From: an uncultured Clostridia bacterium
Lineage (GTDB): Bacteria > Bacillota > Clostridia > UBA1381
Length of the DNA: 15,595 nt
Direction of reading: 5' to 3'
Assembly: GCA_934481375.1 (NCBI GenBank)
Contig: CAKSPN010000026.1
Coordinates: 1 to 15,595, forward strand
Part shown: positions 14,241-15,595 of the stretch, piece after piece
Layout: each line of letters starts with the position of its first letter
How positions within the stretch are numbered: position 1 is the first letter of the stretch
The notes under the pieces: model-generated
Told to the model about the DNA's origin: nothing
Databases searched by the model: none
What the model saw: only the letters and a program-made list of their open reading frames with translations
Translations under genes and position numbers: made by a program

Positions 14241-14942
14241 TTATTCTTCTCCTTTCATTCCGTTGTACGATACCTCGCACGCCTCCTCGTCCGTGTTACA
14301 GCGAAGCCTGTACACACTCTCATTTGAAATAAGCGTGCCGAGTATTTTTAAAAGCGTATCCATTCTGCCCTCTTCCCAAGGACGCACCGTTTGATCCAGT
14401 ATCTTAAACATTGCCTCCTCGGGCGGTATTTTTTCTATAGAATTTGTTTCGCTCCGTTCGAGAACGCATATACCCCCCAGCGGAACGCAGGTGTTCACGT
14501 TAAGGTTTGTTTTTCCCGAAAACGGAGTGCCGTAAACGTAAAATTTTCCGTTTATAAGGCGTATTGCCGGTTTATCATCATTAATTATGTACGCATCGTC
14601 AAAATGCTTTACCCAAAGCTGTGTATGCGTGGATTTGCCCGTTCCGCTCGGAGCGGAAAACAAATACGCCTTTCCGTTATGCACAACAGCCGACGAGTGA
14701 AGCATAAATCCGCCGAATTCAATAAGATATTCGTAAAATTCCGTTGCCAAAAGCATATATTCGCTGCTTTCATCATTCGGCAGACTGTGTATTTCCTTTA
14801 GTTTATCCATTATTTTTTTGTCGGTTCGTAATATAAGATCCGGCTTCGCAGGCTCGGTAACTCTGTACACCATACTCTGCTCCGCCGTTCTCGGATACTG
14901 CGGATCCATTTCCACATATATACCTGCTATTTTATAAATCAT
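14241..14942 (-). CDS. HPr-kinase-like / PEP-carboxykinase-like ATPase
   Basis: This 233-residue protein has a P-loop 'SAPSGTGKST' at 96-105, preceded by 'GGFMLHSSAVVHNG' (77-90) and followed by 'NDDKPAI' (121-127) and 'GTPFSGK' (138-144), the layout of HPr kinase C-terminal domains and related serine kinases found in lasso-peptide and surface-polysaccharide loci. It is not HprK itself: the N-terminal HprK domain is missing and the second-site HPr-binding signature is not seen. It may phosphorylate a protein, peptide or lipid-linked substrate in the cytoplasm. I chose the ATG at 14942 because GGAGG precedes it by four bases and the promoter falls inside the longer reading from 15017. It leads the five-gene operon. 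Confidence 0.82.
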   Translation of the reverse strand: MIYKIAGIYVEMDPQYPRTAEQSMVYRVTEPAKPDLILRTDKKIMDKLKEIHSLPNDESSEYMLLATEFYEYLIEFGGFMLHSSAVVHNGKAYLFSAPSGTGKSTHTQLWVKHFDDAYIINDDKPAIRLINGKFYVYGTPFSGKTNLNVNTCVPLGGICVLERSETNSIEKIPPEEAMFKILDQTVRPWEEGRMDTLLKILGTLISNESVYRLRCNTDEEACEVSYNGMKGEE

Positions 14943-14985
14943 ATTGCCTCCGAACATAATTTTTTTATTCTTTTGCTTACTATAT

Positions 14986-15014
14986 ATTATACAATATATA
15001 TCAAGGTTTTTCAA
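14986..15014 (-). promoter_or_regulatory. Sigma-A promoter of the kinase-PqqD-peptidase operon
   Basis: On the minus strand TTGAAA (15014-15009) is followed after 17 bp by TATAAT (14991-14986). The start near 14979 leaves a leader of about 37 nt with GGAGG. It is back to back with the promoter of the second SLH gene, 38 bp between the two -35 boxes. Confidence 0.78.
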
Positions 15015-15052
15015 CAACTATTTCAAAATTTAAGCTTTTTTTCTTTTTAATA

Positions 15053-15081
15053 TAGACAAATTGCGTTAAATTGTGTATAAT
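15053..15081 (+). promoter_or_regulatory. Promoter of the second SLH gene
   Basis: TAGACA at 15053-15058 and TATAAT at 15076-15081 are spaced by 17 bp; the start near 15088 leaves a leader of about 30 nt with AGAAAGGA. Confidence 0.68.
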
Positions 15082-15095
15082 TAAATTAATTTAAC
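15065..15095. promoter_or_regulatory. Inverted repeat and palindrome over the second SLH promoter
   Basis: GTTAAATT (15065-15072) and AATTTAAC (15088-15095) are perfect inverted arms flanking the -10 box. The right half lies within TTAAATTAATTTAA (15081-15094), a 14-bp perfect palindrome at the expected transcription start. A repressor site is possible, though the AT-rich composition makes chance matches more likely. Confidence 0.35.
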
Positions 15096-15118
15096 AATCA
15101 GAAAGGATAGTTTTACTT

Positions 15119-15595
15119 ATGAAATTCAAAAAATTTATTGCAGCGGCTGCGGCAATTGCGGTTATGTCTGCACAGGCGGCGGCATTTGCCGATTTTACGG
15201 ATATGCCGGACGGTGAAATGGGAACGGCGCTTGCAAACGCCGTGGAACACGGACTTATCAACGGCTACAATGAAAACACAATTGCACCGAACGACCTTAT
15301 AACACGTGCACAGATGGCGGCGATTATTACAAGAGCATTCGGCGCAAAAGATCAGGCGGAAACAGCGTTTAAAGACGTTGCCGACAATGCGTGGTACAAA
15401 GAGGATGTTGCAAAAGCGGTGGCTATGAGCGCTTTTGAGGGTGACGAGAACGGCAACTTCAATCCCGACAACAACATCACTTTCCAGGAAACATACACTG
15501 TTTTATCAAGAGTATTTTATCTTGCGCCGCTGGTAACTAATTTCAGCGACGGCACGCAGAAAATAATGGGCGGAGTAAGCAAAGCGGACATAGAG
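15119..15595 (+). CDS. S-layer-homology (SLH) domain protein, N-terminal part (runs off right edge)
   Basis: The reading frame is open for 159 codons to the window edge. It has a signal peptide (MKFKKF, hydrophobic 7-20, likely cleavage after 'AFA' at 24) followed at once by SLH domains: about 25-72 ('AVEHGLINGYNENTIAPNDL', 'ITRAQMAAIITRAF'), 84-132 ('WYKEDVAKAVAMSAFEGDENG', 'ITFQETYTVLSRVF') and the start of a third from about 141 ('FSDG'). Here the SLH triplet is N-terminal, the opposite of the other SLH gene in the window; S-layer proteins and porin-like SLH proteins often have this layout, so a large C-terminal domain may follow. AGAAAGGA lies 11 bases before the ATG, rather far. The gene is divergent from the five-gene operon. 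Confidence 0.92.
   Translation, partial: MKFKKFIAAAAAIAVMSAQAAAFADFTDMPDGEMGTALANAVEHGLINGYNENTIAPNDLITRAQMAAIITRAFGAKDQAETAFKDVADNAWYKEDVAKAVAMSAFEGDENGNFNPDNNITFQETYTVLSRVFYLAPLVTNFSDGTQKIMGGVSKADIE

Noticed and set aside
14241..14942. Calling the P-loop protein HPr kinase/phosphorylase (hprK)
   Set aside because: The N-terminal HprK domain is absent and the gene context (PqqD, peptidase) is unlike the usual hprK-lgt neighbourhood.

Overview
The window looks like a chromosomal piece of an endospore-forming, anaerobic Clostridia-type Firmicute. The grounds are a SpoIIM-like sporulation protein, a CwlD-like spore-cortex amidase, S-layer-homology (SLH) proteins, strong AGGAGG-type ribosome sites, near-consensus sigma-A promoters and moderate GC with AT-rich intergenic gaps. 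Species cannot be named from sequence alone. No insertion sequence, prophage or CRISPR array is visible. No stretch without a gene exceeds about 180 bp.

Left part (1-5657), all on the minus strand: the N-terminal end of a XerC/XerD-type tyrosine recombinase running off the left edge; spoIIM; a two-gene serine biosynthesis operon (serC then serA) with its own promoter and terminator; a CwlD-like N-acetylmuramoyl-L-alanine amidase; and a two-gene module in which a small SpoVT/AbrB-fold protein overlaps and precedes a HipA/CtkA-like kinase. That module looks like an autoregulated toxin-antitoxin pair with a palindrome inside its promoter.

Middle part (5740-10350), plus strand: a tRNA-Arg(CCG) with promoter and terminator, an amidohydrolase, a short-chain dehydrogenase translationally coupled to an AraC-family regulator with a GyrI-like effector domain, and a large FAD-dependent oxidoreductase with a beta-rich N-terminal module. 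Strong hairpin terminators separate the transcription units. The dehydrogenase, regulator and oxidoreductase could form one catabolic unit; the substrate is unknown.

Right part (10430-15595): a secreted SLH protein on the minus strand with a perfect-consensus promoter; then a tightly packed minus-strand operon reading HPr-kinase-like ATPase, PqqD-like protein, S24/S26 (SipW-like) peptidase, VanZ-like membrane protein, CpsB/YwqE-like PHP phosphatase; and, divergent from it, the start of a second SLH protein that runs off the right edge. The kinase-PqqD-peptidase combination resembles the accessory part of a ribosomal-peptide or cell-surface maturation locus, but it lacks a recognisable precursor, radical-SAM enzyme or lasso B2/C protein. 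With the AbrB-HipA/CtkA module it is the best candidate in the window for an undescribed system.
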